DNA of 28,765 nucleotides from Bacillota bacterium (lineage in GTDB: Bacteria; Bacillota; Clostridia; Acetivibrionales; DTU013), in contig JAEZMD010000027.1 of NCBI GenBank assembly GCA_023435745.1, forward strand, positions 1-28,765. The letters run 5' to 3'. The first letter of the stretch is position 1. Every line of letters starts with the position of its first letter. Positions 22,501 to 28,765 of the stretch are shown here, one piece after another. The position numbers were made by a program, and so were the translations under genes. The notes beneath the pieces were generated by a model. The model did no database searches. It worked only from the letters and a program-made list of their open reading frames with translations, and had not been told where the DNA came from.

Positions 22501-23905
22501 ATATCAAGCCAGGGCTCATAAATACACAGAGGTGCTGTTTGGCACAGGAAACGTGTTTAAAGCGGGTACGATAGCATCCGTAGCGGATAAAACCGCATAT
22601 GGTTTTGTGAAAAAGTATCTGGACGAAAAAGGTATGGTTGTTACTAATGCGGAGGTCAACAGACTGGTTCGAGGATGCACAGGCATAAAGAGGACCACCG
22701 GCCAGCATCCCGGCGGTATCATCGTCATACCGGAGGATTACGAGGTTTATGATTTCACTCCGATCCAGAGACCTGCGGATGATACTGAATCGACCATCAT
22801 TACGACCCATTTTGACTTTCACTCTCTGCATGACACAATACTGAAGCTGGACATACTGGGACATGATGATCCCACTATGATTAAGATGCTCGGAGATCTG
22901 ACCGGTATAGACGTTCAGGATGTTCCGGTAAATGATGAAAAGGTCATGGGCCTGTTCCTTTCTACGGACCCTCTGGAGATATCGCCGGAGGATATCGACA
23001 GCAAGGTGGGCACATTTGCGATGCCTGAGTTCGGTACGAAGTTTGTCAGACAGATGCTGCTGGACACCAGACCGAAGACCTTTTCCGATCTGCTTCAGAT
23101 CAGCGGACTGTCCCATGGTACCAACGTATGGCTCAACAATGCGCAGGACCTTGTCAGAAGTGAAACCTGCACAATATCCGAGGTCATCGGAACCAGGGAC
23201 AATATCATGGTGTACCTGATGTACAAGGGATTGGCGCCAAAGAGTGCATTCAAGATTATGGAGGATGTGAGGAAGGGCAGGGGACTTAAGCCTGAATATG
23301 AGGAAGAAATGAAGGCGCATTCGGTGCCGGATTGGTATATCGAATCGTGCAAAAGGATTAAATATATGTTCCCGAAGGCTCATGCTGCGGCATATGTGCT
23401 TACGGCGATGAGAATAGGATGGTTCAAGGTCTATCATCCGCTGGCGTTCTATGTAGCCTACTTCACCGTCAGGGCGGATGAATTTGATGCGACTCTGATG
23501 GCCCATGGCAGGGAAAAGGTGCGAACCAGGATAGCAGAATTGGAAAGAGAAGGAAACGCCATTTCAGCGAAGGATAAGAATGTCCTGACTATATTGGAGG
23601 TCGTCAATGAAATGTACGCCCGTGGAATTAGTTTTCTGCCTGTTGATCTATATAAGTCAGATGCGACCAGGTTTAAAATCGAGGGCGAAGGAATCAGACC
23701 GCCTCTTAATTCATTGCAGGGCCTTGGCGCTGCGGCGGCCAACGCCATTGTGGAAGCGCGCGAGCAGGGAGAATTCATCTCTGTGGAGGATTTGAGAATC
23801 CGCTCAAAAGCCAGTAAAACCGTCATAGAGATATTGACACAGAACGGATGTCTGGAGGGTATCCCGGAGAGCAGCCAGATGAGTCTTTTTAATATTAACA
23901 TATAA
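19583..23905 (+). CDS. polC: DNA polymerase III PolC-type, alpha subunit with proofreading exonuclease
   Basis: A 1440-residue replicase of the Gram-positive PolC type. In order: N-terminal domain (1-220); OB-fold (about 225-320); PHP domain starting VELHLHTQMSAMDAV near 333; a DEDDh exonuclease inserted in PHP, with FIVFDIETTGL near 423 and HNATFDTGF later; the second half of PHP (RVPKSLLLKHREGL, ATCDVHFMDP); a Cys4 zinc site near 910-937 (CKKC...CPVC); the catalytic Asp pair in PDIDLNFSG near 963; then the helix-hairpin-helix region (LQGLGAAAANAIVEARE) at the C-terminus. This arrangement is specific to Firmicutes and relatives. An AAAGGGG site precedes the ATG at 19583. The gene is intact and of normal length. 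Confidence 0.98.
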   Translation: MSKPVMNRSFAETFPDVELDNTIQDFFKGVAILSLGVSKKTGKLMIKATSDRLIPADVINRAEVLLEEAFSVGVEIRIRFSLDMTLQDILSACWNDIVAMVNTNIATSRGILNGCEWSLDSDRLDIRLATVGGGILKSQCCDKMIEKTIFDAFGEKVSVTFHNCELDEDFREKYAEFKENEETRINNLVLSEEQESGNGKKQRKKAKDDSDSQVMEIILGKNFNDKLMKMSEVTQDSGKVAISGDVANVVFREIRGERFLCTFDISDFTSSVSVKFFVQANDYDLRAEQIKEGLYFKVRGEAQFDKYTKDLSVMAADIIELEKTIKMDTAQVKRVELHLHTQMSAMDAVTPVGKLVERAAKWGHKAIAITDHGVVQSFPEAYSAGKKNNIKILFGVECYLVDNEPPIVYRDSGKQTCYPLDGGFIVFDIETTGLYAAKDRITEIGAVRVADGRICDTFSTFVDPGIPIPKVITDLTGINDAMVAGAPGLEQALESFLEFTGELPVVAHNATFDTGFIKAAAKAHNKKFDNIIIDTLQMSRSLFPKLGKHKLDVVAKHLGVSLDNHHRAVNDATATAEIFIKCLDLLKAQGCHTIDDMEQALSGHFDYKKAESHHAIILVKNKTGLKNLYKIISESHLNYFYKKPRVPKSLLLKHREGLILGSACEAGELFRALVKNKSDHEIEKIAGFYDYLEIQPLGNNAFMIDQGIVTGQDQLKQLNIRIVELGEKLKKPVVATCDVHFMDPQDEVFRRILMFGQGYTDADRQAPLYFRTTDEMMAEFTYLGERKAYEVVVENTNLIADMTEEVIPIPLGTYPPKIEGAEQEIESLAYKKAHEVYGDPLPEIVSRRLEKELTSIIKNGFAVMYIVAQKLVAKSNEDGYIVGSRGSVGSSFAATMTGITEVNPLPPHYICKKCRHSEFITDGSVGSGFDLPGKDCPVCGEPLRGDGHDIPFETFLGFDGDKAPDIDLNFSGEYQARAHKYTEVLFGTGNVFKAGTIASVADKTAYGFVKKYLDEKGMVVTNAEVNRLVRGCTGIKRTTGQHPGGIIVIPEDYEVYDFTPIQRPADDTESTIITTHFDFHSLHDTILKLDILGHDDPTMIKMLGDLTGIDVQDVPVNDEKVMGLFLSTDPLEISPEDIDSKVGTFAMPEFGTKFVRQMLLDTRPKTFSDLLQISGLSHGTNVWLNNAQDLVRSETCTISEVIGTRDNIMVYLMYKGLAPKSAFKIMEDVRKGRGLKPEYEEEMKAHSVPDWYIESCKRIKYMFPKAHAAAYVLTAMRIGWFKVYHPLAFYVAYFTVRADEFDATLMAHGREKVRTRIAELEREGNAISAKDKNVLTILEVVNEMYARGISFLPVDLYKSDATRFKIEGEGIRPPLNSLQGLGAAAANAIVEAREQGEFISVEDLRIRSKASKTVIEILTQNGCLEGIPESSQMSLFNINI

Positions 23906-23921
23906 TGGAAGGCATAAGGGC

Positions 23922-23949
23922 TTGCTTGATGCCTGAACTGTGCTAAAAT
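23922..23949 (+). promoter_or_regulatory. Candidate promoter for the SDR gene
   Basis: TTGCTT (23922-23927) and TAAAAT (23944-23949) are 16 nt apart, about 45 nt before the gene. A short dyad (AGGCAT/ATGCCT, about 23910-23932) overlaps the -35. Both hexamers are imperfect. Confidence 0.4.
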
Positions 23950-23994
23950 AAAGACAGATGGAGTAAATGACAATACAAAGAAGGAGTTGTAGTT

Positions 23995-24810
23995 ATGTCT
24001 GACAAAGTGAATGCCGCTCTGGGGAAAATTTTCTCGCTGGAGGGGAAAGTAGTTTTACTTACCGGAGCTGCAGGAGGAATAGGCAGTGAGCTTGGCAAAG
24101 GACTGGCCAGTGCGGGTGCAATGGTTTGCCTTTGCGACGTTAATGAAAGCGGTTTAAAAAAGGTTGAGGAGGAGATACACGCGGGAGGAGATCTTGCTTG
24201 CAGCTACATCCTCAATGTAATGGATCTCAAGTCAATCAACAGCTGTGTTGATGAAATCATAAAGGACCATAAGAAGATAGATGTACTGATTAACTGTGCC
24301 GGTGTAAACAGGCGTATCGGCGGTCTGGATGCGACGGAAGAAATATATGACCGGATTATGAACATCAACCTCAAGGGTGTATTCTTCCTCAGTCAGGCAG
24401 TAGCAAAGCACATGGTGGAGCAGAAGAGCGGAAATATAATAAATGTGGCATCCCACAACTCTGTCTCCATGCTGGGAGGCTGTGGCATTTATGGCGCCTC
24501 TAAAAGCGGTATTGCGGCGCTTACACGTGCGCAGGCCGTTGAATGGGCAAAACACGGCATTCGTTCCAACGCAATAGCTCCCGGTCATATCAAGACTGAG
24601 CTGACCGCGCCGACGTGGCAAGATCCGGACCGTGCCGCTTATCTGACGGAAAGAATTGCAATGGGCCGCCCGGGTACACCGGAGGAACTGGTTGGGCTTA
24701 CGATATTACTTGCATCTGACGCCTCGAGCTATATGTCCGGCATGCTTTACCATGTAGACGGCGGATGTCTGGCAGGCGGGCAGCCCTGGACATATGAGAC
24801 AAAGTACTGA
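23995..24810 (+). CDS. SDR family oxidoreductase, gluconate 5-dehydrogenase/KduD-like
   Basis: A 271-residue classical short-chain dehydrogenase. The cofactor motif is TGAAGGIG at 23-30, followed by an Asp after the second strand (LCDVNE), which favours NAD(H). The catalytic triad is Ser153 (NVASHNS), Tyr166 and Lys170 (YGASK), and the usual NNAG is NCAG here. IKTELTAP and MGRPGTPEELVGLTILLASD, ending in YHVDGG, match sugar-acid dehydrogenases such as gluconate 5-dehydrogenase and 2-keto-3-deoxygluconate oxidoreductase, but the substrate is unproven. GAAGGAG at 23978-23984 precedes the ATG. It stands alone between polC and the rimP operon, so it is probably regulated separately. Confidence 0.88.
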   Translation: MSDKVNAALGKIFSLEGKVVLLTGAAGGIGSELGKGLASAGAMVCLCDVNESGLKKVEEEIHAGGDLACSYILNVMDLKSINSCVDEIIKDHKKIDVLINCAGVNRRIGGLDATEEIYDRIMNINLKGVFFLSQAVAKHMVEQKSGNIINVASHNSVSMLGGCGIYGASKSGIAALTRAQAVEWAKHGIRSNAIAPGHIKTELTAPTWQDPDRAAYLTERIAMGRPGTPEELVGLTILLASDASSYMSGMLYHVDGGCLAGGQPWTYETKY

Positions 24811-24921
24811 ACCTGCGGAATTTAATTCAGGTGCCGGATACGGCAAAGTCTGAGGTCATATACGCAGACAGAGGAATGAGCAACATAAATTTCATTAATT
24901 TCATGTTTGTTAATAAATTGA

Positions 24922-24950
24922 TTGATAAATACAGATAATAGTGATATACT
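24922..24950 (+). promoter_or_regulatory. Promoter of the rimP-nusA-infB operon
   Basis: TTGATA (24922-24927), a 17-nt spacer and TATACT (24945-24950). Hexamers and spacing are identical to the rpsB promoter. The predicted start near 24957 leaves a leader of about 104 nt. Confidence 0.78.
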
Positions 24951-24982
24951 AATTCGTGGACTAGAGCATAGTGTTTTTTGCT

Positions 24983-25010
24983 AAAGAGTGGGCTGACCCC
25001 ACTCTTTGTC
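24983..25010 (+). terminator. Leader hairpin upstream of rimP, possible attenuator
   Basis: AAAGAGTGGG (24983-24992) pairs perfectly with CCCACTCTTT (24998-25007) around a 5-nt loop, followed by a weak T-rich tail (GTCTTT). It lies in the leader about 55 nt before rimP, as terminator-like hairpins often do ahead of nusA operons. NusA-dependent attenuation of its own operon is a plausible role (inference). Confidence 0.55.
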
Positions 25011-25060
25011 TTTAAACAAGGAAGTTTACCCGCAAGGATCGAAAGGAATGGACTTAAAGT

Positions 25061-25522
25061 ATGGCAAAAAGGCGTGTGGAGGATATAATTCTGGAATTGG
25101 CGCAGCCCGTCGTAGATGCGCTGACTTTTGAATTAGTGGATGTGGAGTTTATAAAGGAAGGCGCCAACTGGTATCTGAGGGTTTACATAGATAAAGCGGA
25201 CGGGGTCGCCATTGAGGATTGCCAGGCAGTCAGTGAGCAGCTGAGCGATAAGCTTGACGAAATGGACCCGATAAGGCATAGTTATATCCTGGAGGTATCG
25301 TCACCGGGAGAAAGGCCGCTGAAGAAGGATCGTGACTATGAGCGGTTCAGGGGGGAAGCAGTTGAAGTGAAGCTGTATCAGCCTATGAACGGCAAGAAGA
25401 TTTATGAGGGTGAATTGCTAGGCCTGACAGGAGATGTTTTTGAGATTAAGACAAATGAAGGTGAAACAATAAGCTTTAACAGGAAAGACACCGCCCTGGT
25501 GAGGCGTATCATACGACTTTGA
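25061..25522 (+). CDS. rimP: Ribosome maturation factor RimP
   Basis: A 153-residue protein assisting 30S assembly. It has the N-terminal alpha/beta domain (VVDALTFELVDVEFIKEG, WYLRVYIDKADGVAIEDCQ), the signature YILEVSSPGERPLKKDRDYERF, and a C-terminal SH3-like barrel with LLGLTGDVFEIKT. The length is normal. A GAAAGGA site (25041-25047) lies rather far (13 bases) from ATG 25061; another ATG at 25048 is out of frame. It is the first gene of the operon. Confidence 0.96.
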   Translation: MAKRRVEDIILELAQPVVDALTFELVDVEFIKEGANWYLRVYIDKADGVAIEDCQAVSEQLSDKLDEMDPIRHSYILEVSSPGERPLKKDRDYERFRGEAVEVKLYQPMNGKKIYEGELLGLTGDVFEIKTNEGETISFNRKDTALVRRIIRL

Positions 25523-25573
25523 TATTGAATAGCGTATTTCCCGGTATTGTGGGATATGACAGGAGGTATAAAA

Positions 25574-26818
25574 ATGAGTGCAGAATTAATTCAGGCACTG
25601 GAACAACTTGAGAAGGAAAAAGGGATCGAAAAGGAAGTGCTGATCGAAGCAATTGAAGCGGCGCTTATTTCAGCGTACAAAAGGAATTTTGGTTCCACAC
25701 AGAATGTAAAGATCAGCATTGACCGCGAGTCCGGTGACGTGAGGGTATTTGCACTTAAAAAAGTTTCGTCAAGCCCTGAAGATGAAAATGGGGATATTTC
25801 TCTTGAGGAAGCGAAAAAAATCAACATTGGATATGAGGAAGAGGATATTGCCGAGATCGAGGTAACACCGAGAAAATTCGGAAGAATAGCCGCTCAGACT
25901 GCCAAGCAGGTTGTTATGCAGAGAATCAGAGAAGCTGAACGCGGTATTATATTTGATGAATATTACAATAAAGAGGGAGATATTGTTACCGGGATCATTC
26001 AGAGAAGTGAACGGAAAAATGTTATAATAGACCTTGGCAAGACCGAGGCTGTCATGGGGCCATCAGAACAGACCGTAGGAGAGGAATATCGGTTCAATGA
26101 CAGGATTAAGACCTATATCGTCGAAGTGAAGAAGATGCCAAAAGGGCCGCAGATCATGGTTTCCAGAACACACCCGGGTCTGGTTAAGAGACTTTTTGAG
26201 CTTGAGGTGCCGGAGATCCACGATGGTACTGTTGAGATCAGGAGCATTTCCAGAGAAGCCGGTTCCAGAACGAAGATCGCCGTCTTTTCAAGGGACCCCA
26301 ACGTAGATCCCGTAGGAGCCTGCGTCGGGCAGAAGGGCACCAGAGTCCAGGCCATTGTGGATGAACTTAGGGGTGAAAAAATAGATATCATCAAATGGAG
26401 CAGCAGTCCTGAGGAATATATTGCCAGCAGCCTGAGCCCTGCAAAGGTTGTCAGGGTCGACGCAAGTGAAGACGGGAGATCTGCAAGGGTAATTGTGCCT
26501 GATTTCCAGCTGTCCCTTGCCATTGGCAAGGAAGGGCAGAACGCCAGACTCGCGGCAAAGCTGACCGGCTGGAAAATTGATATAAAGAGCGAATCCCAGT
26601 TCAGAGCCGCTATTGAACAGCAGATGTTTAATATGGACAATAGCTACAATGAAGATGAGGATGAAGAAGAATACGAGTATGAAAATATAGAGGAAGAGAT
26701 CGATGATGATTTCGAGGGAGCTCCGCAGGATTCCGACGAATACGGGACCTCTGAAGAGACTGCAGGTTTTAAGCCGGAGGATGAATCGATTGATGGGCTG
26801 GATGAGGAACTGGAATAG
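25574..26818 (+). CDS. nusA: Transcription termination/antitermination protein NusA
   Basis: A 414-residue protein. The N-terminal RNA polymerase-binding domain (1-130) contains IEAALISAYKRNFG and RIAAQTAKQVVMQRIREAE; an S1 domain (about 135-200) begins GDIVTGIIQR; two KH domains follow, with DPVGACVGQKGTRVQAIVDEL and LAIGKEGQNARLAAKLTGW. The last 65 residues are very acidic (runs of Glu/Asp/Tyr), as in several Clostridia, and lack the E. coli AR repeats. AGGAGGT (25561-25567) fixes the start at ATG 25574. It follows rimP by 51 bases. Confidence 0.97.
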   Translation: MSAELIQALEQLEKEKGIEKEVLIEAIEAALISAYKRNFGSTQNVKISIDRESGDVRVFALKKVSSSPEDENGDISLEEAKKINIGYEEEDIAEIEVTPRKFGRIAAQTAKQVVMQRIREAERGIIFDEYYNKEGDIVTGIIQRSERKNVIIDLGKTEAVMGPSEQTVGEEYRFNDRIKTYIVEVKKMPKGPQIMVSRTHPGLVKRLFELEVPEIHDGTVEIRSISREAGSRTKIAVFSRDPNVDPVGACVGQKGTRVQAIVDELRGEKIDIIKWSSSPEEYIASSLSPAKVVRVDASEDGRSARVIVPDFQLSLAIGKEGQNARLAAKLTGWKIDIKSESQFRAAIEQQMFNMDNSYNEDEDEEEYEYENIEEEIDDDFEGAPQDSDEYGTSEETAGFKPEDESIDGLDEELE

Positions 26819-26830
26819 GGGCGATATAGC

Positions 26831-27103
26831 ATGAAGCAGAAAAGAATCCCTTTGCGCATGTGCCTGGGATGTCAACAGATGAAGCCTAAGAAGGAATTGA
26901 TAAGGATCGTCAGAGACAAGGAAGGGAGCACAAGCGTTGATTTTACCGGTAAAAAGGCCGGCAGAGGCGCATATATATGCAGGAGCGCAGAATGCTTCGA
27001 AAAGGCGAAAAAGGGAAGAAAGCTGGAGAAAGCATTTGAAGCCCGTATAGATGATGTGGTGTATGAATCTTTGAAACAGCAATTGGAGGGAAACGATGAA
27101 TGA
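26831..27103 (+). CDS. ylxR: YlxR family RNA-binding protein (DUF448)
   Basis: A 90-residue basic protein with RMCLGCQQMKPKKELIRIVR and GRGAYICRSAECFEKAKK, the two blocks of the YlxR fold. The family binds nucleic acid; roles in RNase P or gene regulation have been proposed, but none is settled. It begins 12 bases after nusA, and its end overlaps the next gene by eight bases (ATGAATGA), showing translational coupling. Confidence 0.93.
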   Translation: MKQKRIPLRMCLGCQQMKPKKELIRIVRDKEGSTSVDFTGKKAGRGAYICRSAECFEKAKKGRKLEKAFEARIDDVVYESLKQQLEGNDE

Positions 27104-27422
27104 AAGGATATATTCCTTTCTCGGGCTTGCGACAAAGGCAGGGAAGCTGATCTCGGGGGAAGAAACTACCGAGAGGGCGCTGAAGTCAGGAAAGGTATAC
27201 CTTGTAATTGTAGCCGAAGACGCTTCGGACAATACTAAAAAAAAATTTAGGGATATGTGCAGCTACAGAGAAATTGAGATTCGGTATTTTGGAGAAAAGG
27301 AAATGCTGGGTAAATTCACCGGAAAAAAAATCCGTTCTGTTGTTGCCATAACTGACAGGGGGTTTGCTGGGAATCTTACGAAAATGATTGTTAACCGTGG
27401 TATAGAACTTGGGGGTGTATAG
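27096..27422 (+). CDS. rplGA: L7Ae/L30e family ribosomal protein YlxQ
   Basis: A 108-residue protein with FLGLATKAGKLISGEE at the N-terminus and LVIVAEDASDNTKKKF in the middle, the kink-turn-binding fold of the L7Ae/YbxF/YlxQ group. GGAGGG (27086-27091) lies inside the ylxR end, four bases before the ATG. The gene stands between ylxR and infB, its fixed location in Firmicutes. It is probably ribosome-associated but not essential in relatives. Confidence 0.92.
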   Translation: MNERIYSFLGLATKAGKLISGEETTERALKSGKVYLVIVAEDASDNTKKKFRDMCSYREIEIRYFGEKEMLGKFTGKKIRSVVAITDRGFAGNLTKMIVNRGIELGGV

Positions 27423-27424
27423 GT

Positions 27425-28705
27425 TTGGAAAAGGTTAGAGTTTATGAACTGGCAAAGGAATTGAATACGACAAGCAAGAGATTGATGGAAAAGCTTGCCG
27501 AAATCAATGTTGTAGTAAAAAATCATATGAGTCTTCTTGAGGATCATGAACTGAATGCGCTATATAAGCATATCGGTATTATCAAGCATGAAGATAAAAA
27601 AGAAGAGGCAGAGGAAAAGAAGGCTGCTCCGTCTGTACCGCCGCAGCCGAAGCCTGAGGTGAAAAAGGAAGCGAAAAATGCACCCCGTATTATCAGGACT
27701 ACAGAGATCATTATCAACAGTAAGAATGACAGCAGGGATTCATACAGGAGCGACAACCAGAAGAGTGATGTACGCGGAGGAAAGAATGACAGGAGAAGCG
27801 AATATATCAGATCCTCAGATTCCAATTCCGGTTTACTTGCCGGATTTGTACGAAAAAGCAGATCGGATTATGCAACGGCAAGCGCCAGCGCTAAATCTGC
27901 TGCCCCTGTGAAGAACGACAAGCCTGTCTCCGACAAGAAAGAAACTGAGAAAGAGCTGCAGCCATTAAATAAAGAAGCGGATACACTAAAAAAGGACGAA
28001 AAAACAAATATGCATGAAGATATAGCTAATACCGGGGCTGTGGGGAAGAAAGAAAAACAGAAGCAGGAGGCTTCTGTACCGCATAGTCCGAAGAGTCCGC
28101 AGCCTGAAGAAAAAACGCAGAGCGTTGCCGCAGAGACGGTTATTGAGTCTAAAGCAGCCGAAACAACCGTTAAGCAGCAAGAAACTGCTGCACAGGCTGT
28201 TGATCAGCCACAGCCTGATAAAAGTCAAAAGCAGGCGGCCAGACCGCACAGTGACAGACCGGCCGTTCAGGACGACAGACCGGCGAGGCCGCAAGGCGAC
28301 AGACCGCACAGTGACAGACCGGCCATTCAGGACGACAGACCGGCGAGGCCGCAAGGCGACAGACCGTACAGTGACAGACCGGCGAGACCTCAGGGCGACA
28401 GACCGCCGTATCAGGGAGACAGACCGGCGAGGCCTCAGGGCGACAGACCGCCGTATCAGGGAGACAGACCGGCAAGGCCTCAGGGAGACAGACCGGCAAG
28501 GCCTCAGGGCGACAGACCATCGTATCAGGGAGACAGACCGGCGAGGCCTCAGGGTGACAGACCGCCGTACCAGGGAGACAGACCGGCAAGGCCTCAGGGC
28601 GACAGGCCACCGTATCAGGGAGACAGACCGGCGAGGCCCCAGGGCGACAGGCCACCGTATCAGGGAGACAGACCGGCAAGGCCGCAAGGTGACAGGCCGC
28701 CGTAA
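27425..28705 (+). CDS. infB: Translation initiation factor IF-2, N-terminal part (interrupted by an in-frame stop)
   Basis: It begins at TTG 27425, two bases after the ylxQ stop, with GGGGGTG upstream. Residues 1-50 (VRVYELAKELNTTSKRLMEK onward) are the IF2-N domain. Residues 55-270 are a charged Lys/Glu/Pro-rich linker, and from about 272 the protein is built of DRPARPQG and GDRPPYQ-type repeats. At 28703-28705 the frame meets TAA where other repeats have TAT, and then stays open without a break to the window end. The GTPase domain lies beyond the window. IF-2 is essential, so either the TAA is an assembly or sequencing error, or the protein is made in pieces. The gene is certain; the end is not. 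Confidence 0.9.
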   Translation: MEKVRVYELAKELNTTSKRLMEKLAEINVVVKNHMSLLEDHELNALYKHIGIIKHEDKKEEAEEKKAAPSVPPQPKPEVKKEAKNAPRIIRTTEIIINSKNDSRDSYRSDNQKSDVRGGKNDRRSEYIRSSDSNSGLLAGFVRKSRSDYATASASAKSAAPVKNDKPVSDKKETEKELQPLNKEADTLKKDEKTNMHEDIANTGAVGKKEKQKQEASVPHSPKSPQPEEKTQSVAAETVIESKAAETTVKQQETAAQAVDQPQPDKSQKQAARPHSDRPAVQDDRPARPQGDRPHSDRPAIQDDRPARPQGDRPYSDRPARPQGDRPPYQGDRPARPQGDRPPYQGDRPARPQGDRPARPQGDRPSYQGDRPARPQGDRPPYQGDRPARPQGDRPPYQGDRPARPQGDRPPYQGDRPARPQGDRPP

Positions 28706-28765
28706 CAGGGGAACAGACCTCAGGGCGACAGGCCCCCGTCTCAGGGTAACAGACCGCAAGGTGAC
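28246..28765 (+). repeat. Arg/Pro/Asp/Gln-rich tandem repeats in infB
   Basis: Two early 60-nt units (DRPAVQDDRPARPQG-type with HS) are followed by 45-nt units encoding GDRPPYQGDRPARPQ. DRPARPQG occurs ten times before the stop at 28705. One 24-nt partial unit (28466-28489 region) breaks the register of units but not the frame. After the stop the units become shorter and more diverged (GNRPQGDRPPSQ). Units are nearly identical at DNA level, so copy number may vary or be misassembled. Confidence 0.9.

Noticed and set aside
22352..23506. A 384-codon minus-strand open frame inside polC
   Set aside because: polC is complete and its motifs lie in the plus frame; the antisense protein has no recognisable domain.
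27986..28759. A long open frame on the minus strand opposite the infB repeats (Arg/Ser/Val-rich)
   Set aside because: The repeat composition keeps all frames free of stops; the protein is a reading of the repeat antisense and lacks an initiation site.

Overview
The window reads as a chromosomal segment of a spore-forming member of the Clostridia (Firmicutes). The evidence is the conserved Gram-positive gene order rpsB-tsf-(pyrH)-frr-uppS-cdsA-dxr-rseP-ispG-polC-rimP-nusA-ylxR-ylxQ-infB, the Gram-positive-type replicase PolC, the mother-cell sporulation sigma factor SigK, a DUF3842 protein, strong AGGAGG-type ribosome binding sites, and a type I-C-like CRISPR repeat. Genus and species cannot be fixed from the sequence alone.

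Layout. (1) Positions 1-262 hold the end of a CRISPR locus: an AT-rich stretch, then two identical 33-nt repeats around a single 36-nt spacer. (2) 277-1853 is a two-gene operon: a P-II-like small regulator and a CPA2-family cation:proton antiporter. (3) 1973-4872 holds small-molecule metabolism genes: a glycerate kinase (minus), a divergent DUF3842 gene, and a PfkB sugar kinase with a probable non-standard start. (4) 4895-5626 is sigK (minus), convergent with pfkB across a perfect bidirectional terminator. (5) 5697-7421 is rpsB-tsf with a strong promoter, a structured leader and a terminator. (6) 7452-12422 is an accessory island where pyrH would be expected directly after tsf. It carries a BlaI-type repressor with an M56 (BlaR1-like) membrane protease, and a mosaic cassette of a truncated HD hydrolase, a HAD-phosphatase stump and an aminoglycoside 6-adenylyltransferase. 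It ends in a promoter-to-terminator stretch without a convincing gene. (7) 12571-23905 is the long plus-strand housekeeping run pyrH, frr, a PASTA mini-protein, uppS, cdsA, dxr, rseP, ispG and polC. (8) 23995-24810 is a stand-alone SDR oxidoreductase gene. (9) 24922 to the end is the rimP-nusA-ylxR-ylxQ-infB operon. It has its own promoter and a leader hairpin, and the window ends inside the repeat-rich N-terminal half of infB.

How the genes work together. The housekeeping blocks join translation (S2, EF-Ts, RRF, IF2, RimP, L7Ae-like), transcription (NusA), nucleotide supply (UMP kinase), isoprenoid and envelope lipid synthesis (Dxr and IspG of the MEP pathway, UppS, CdsA), membrane proteolysis (RseP) and replication (PolC). 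The accessory island adds sensing and resistance functions under separate promoters.

The most notable observations are: an in-frame TAA inside the infB repeats after which the same frame stays open; the HD/HAD/ANT(6) gene mosaic flanked by two near-identical promoter modules; a candidate orphan transcript at 12198-12422; a BlaI operator lying exactly between the -35 and -10 of its own promoter; a possible frame slip in the SigK pro-region; and a PfkB gene whose best-placed start is ATA. No wholly new multi-gene system was recognised with confidence. All family assignments come from motif recognition, not from searches.
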